Of a DNA stretch of 38,011 nucleotides, positions 37,704 to 38,011 are shown in pieces. The notes under the pieces were generated by a model. It worked only from the letters and a program-made list of their open reading frames with translations. It ran no database searches and was not told the DNA's origin. This DNA comes from Gammaproteobacteria bacterium (GTDB lineage: Bacteria; Pseudomonadota; Gammaproteobacteria; SZUA-21), in the NCBI GenBank assembly GCA_003233345.1, contig QILK01000268.1, positions 1 to 38,011 on the forward strand, read 5' to 3'. The position numbers and the translations under genes were made by a program. Within the stretch, counting starts at the first letter, position 1. Each line of letters begins with the position of its first letter.

Positions 37704-38011
37704 CTTGTCAGGAACTTAACTCAACAATTTACTATTTTTTCGCTAGTATCAGGATTATTTGATTTTATTGATTCCAGCCGCCTAATCTGAATCGCTGAAA
37801 TAATAGCGTTTAATCAAAGACTTATTAGTGATTTTTAGTGTTGTTTCCCCGTTGTATTTTAGGTTATTTGGATTCGGGGCTATTATCCTTTTTTAGTGCG
37901 CCCCTCTTTCTACGGTCAGCCAGAAGTTTTTTTTTCACTCCACACCGTGGCTCAGTCGCGAAAAAAAATCTTCTGACTGACCGTAGAGGGGCTTCCAGTG
38001 AATTTGATATT
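37704..38011. other. Intergenic region after nuoN, 308 bp to the window edge
   Basis: I see no gene. The stretch contains a weak CCCCG...CGGGG pairing (37847-37879) followed by TCCTTTTTT, and then the long inverted repeat at 37900-37992. Either could end the nuo transcript. Confidence 0.5.
37900..37992. repeat. Long inverted repeat (arms 37 and 33 bases)
   Basis: The left arm (37900-37936, starts GCCCCTCT, contains ACGGTCAG, CAGAAG and a T run) pairs with the right arm (37960-37992, an A run, CTTCTG, CTGACCGT, AGAGGGGC). There is one 3-base bulge and two mismatches. The 23-base loop itself holds CCAC-ACC-GTGG. The T run on one arm and A run on the other fit a strong bidirectional terminator, or a miniature mobile element. 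Confidence 0.8.

Noticed and set aside
37847-37879. Terminator from CCCCG...CGGGG after nuoN
   Set aside because: The stem is only 5 bp with a 23-base loop. The inverted repeat downstream is a far stronger candidate.

Overview
The window looks like a chromosomal segment of an autotrophic or autotrophy-capable gammaproteobacterium. Two things point there. The block yhbY / rlmE-ftsH-folP-glmM-tpiA-secG-tRNA-Leu(GAG)-nuoA..N is a gene order known from gammaproteobacteria, with nuoC and nuoD separate as in most non-enteric members. A red-type (form IC-like) RuBisCO operon with the activase cbbX and a divergent cbbR lies upstream of it. I cannot name the genus from sequence alone.

Layout, left to right. 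(1) 1-1517: the end of an SRPBCC-like membrane protein, then a fatty-acid-desaturase-family protein. (2) 1922-4111: two adjacent multicopper-oxidase-type cupredoxin proteins. The first has a Tat signal and the second has none, and the recognisable copper-ligand motifs are divided between them. (3) 4112-6691: a gene-poor, A+T-rich scar. It holds a DUF3800 gene, an integron-type integrase broken by an in-frame stop, a decayed IS1182-like transposase start and a pair of ~103-bp imperfect direct repeats. (4) 6692-12174: a G+C-richer carbon-fixation cluster on the minus strand, cbbL-cbbS-cbbX-aldolase, with cbbR divergent. The aldolase carries an extra Dabb-type domain. (5) 12216-12341: a small secreted or membrane peptide gene with a strong ribosome binding site. 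(6) 12582-15214: lemA and an M48 metalloprotease, ending in a 17-bp perfect palindrome that includes the stop codon. (7) 15244-22395: conserved housekeeping genes (ribosome assembly, 23S rRNA methylation, FtsH, folate, cell-wall precursor, triose-phosphate isomerase, SecG, tRNA-Leu). (8) 22575-37703: a likely promoter, a long leader and the complete 14-gene nuo operon for NADH:quinone oxidoreductase. (9) 37900-37992: a long inverted repeat at the right edge.

Functionally, the RuBisCO, aldolase and TpiA genes fit Calvin-cycle carbon flow, and complex I supplies or consumes NADH and proton motive force. The copper oxidase pair is the least conventional part. I suggest, without proof, that it is a split multicopper oxidase whose unsignalled subunit is exported with its Tat-bearing partner. 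I saw no CRISPR array, rRNA gene or intact insertion sequence.
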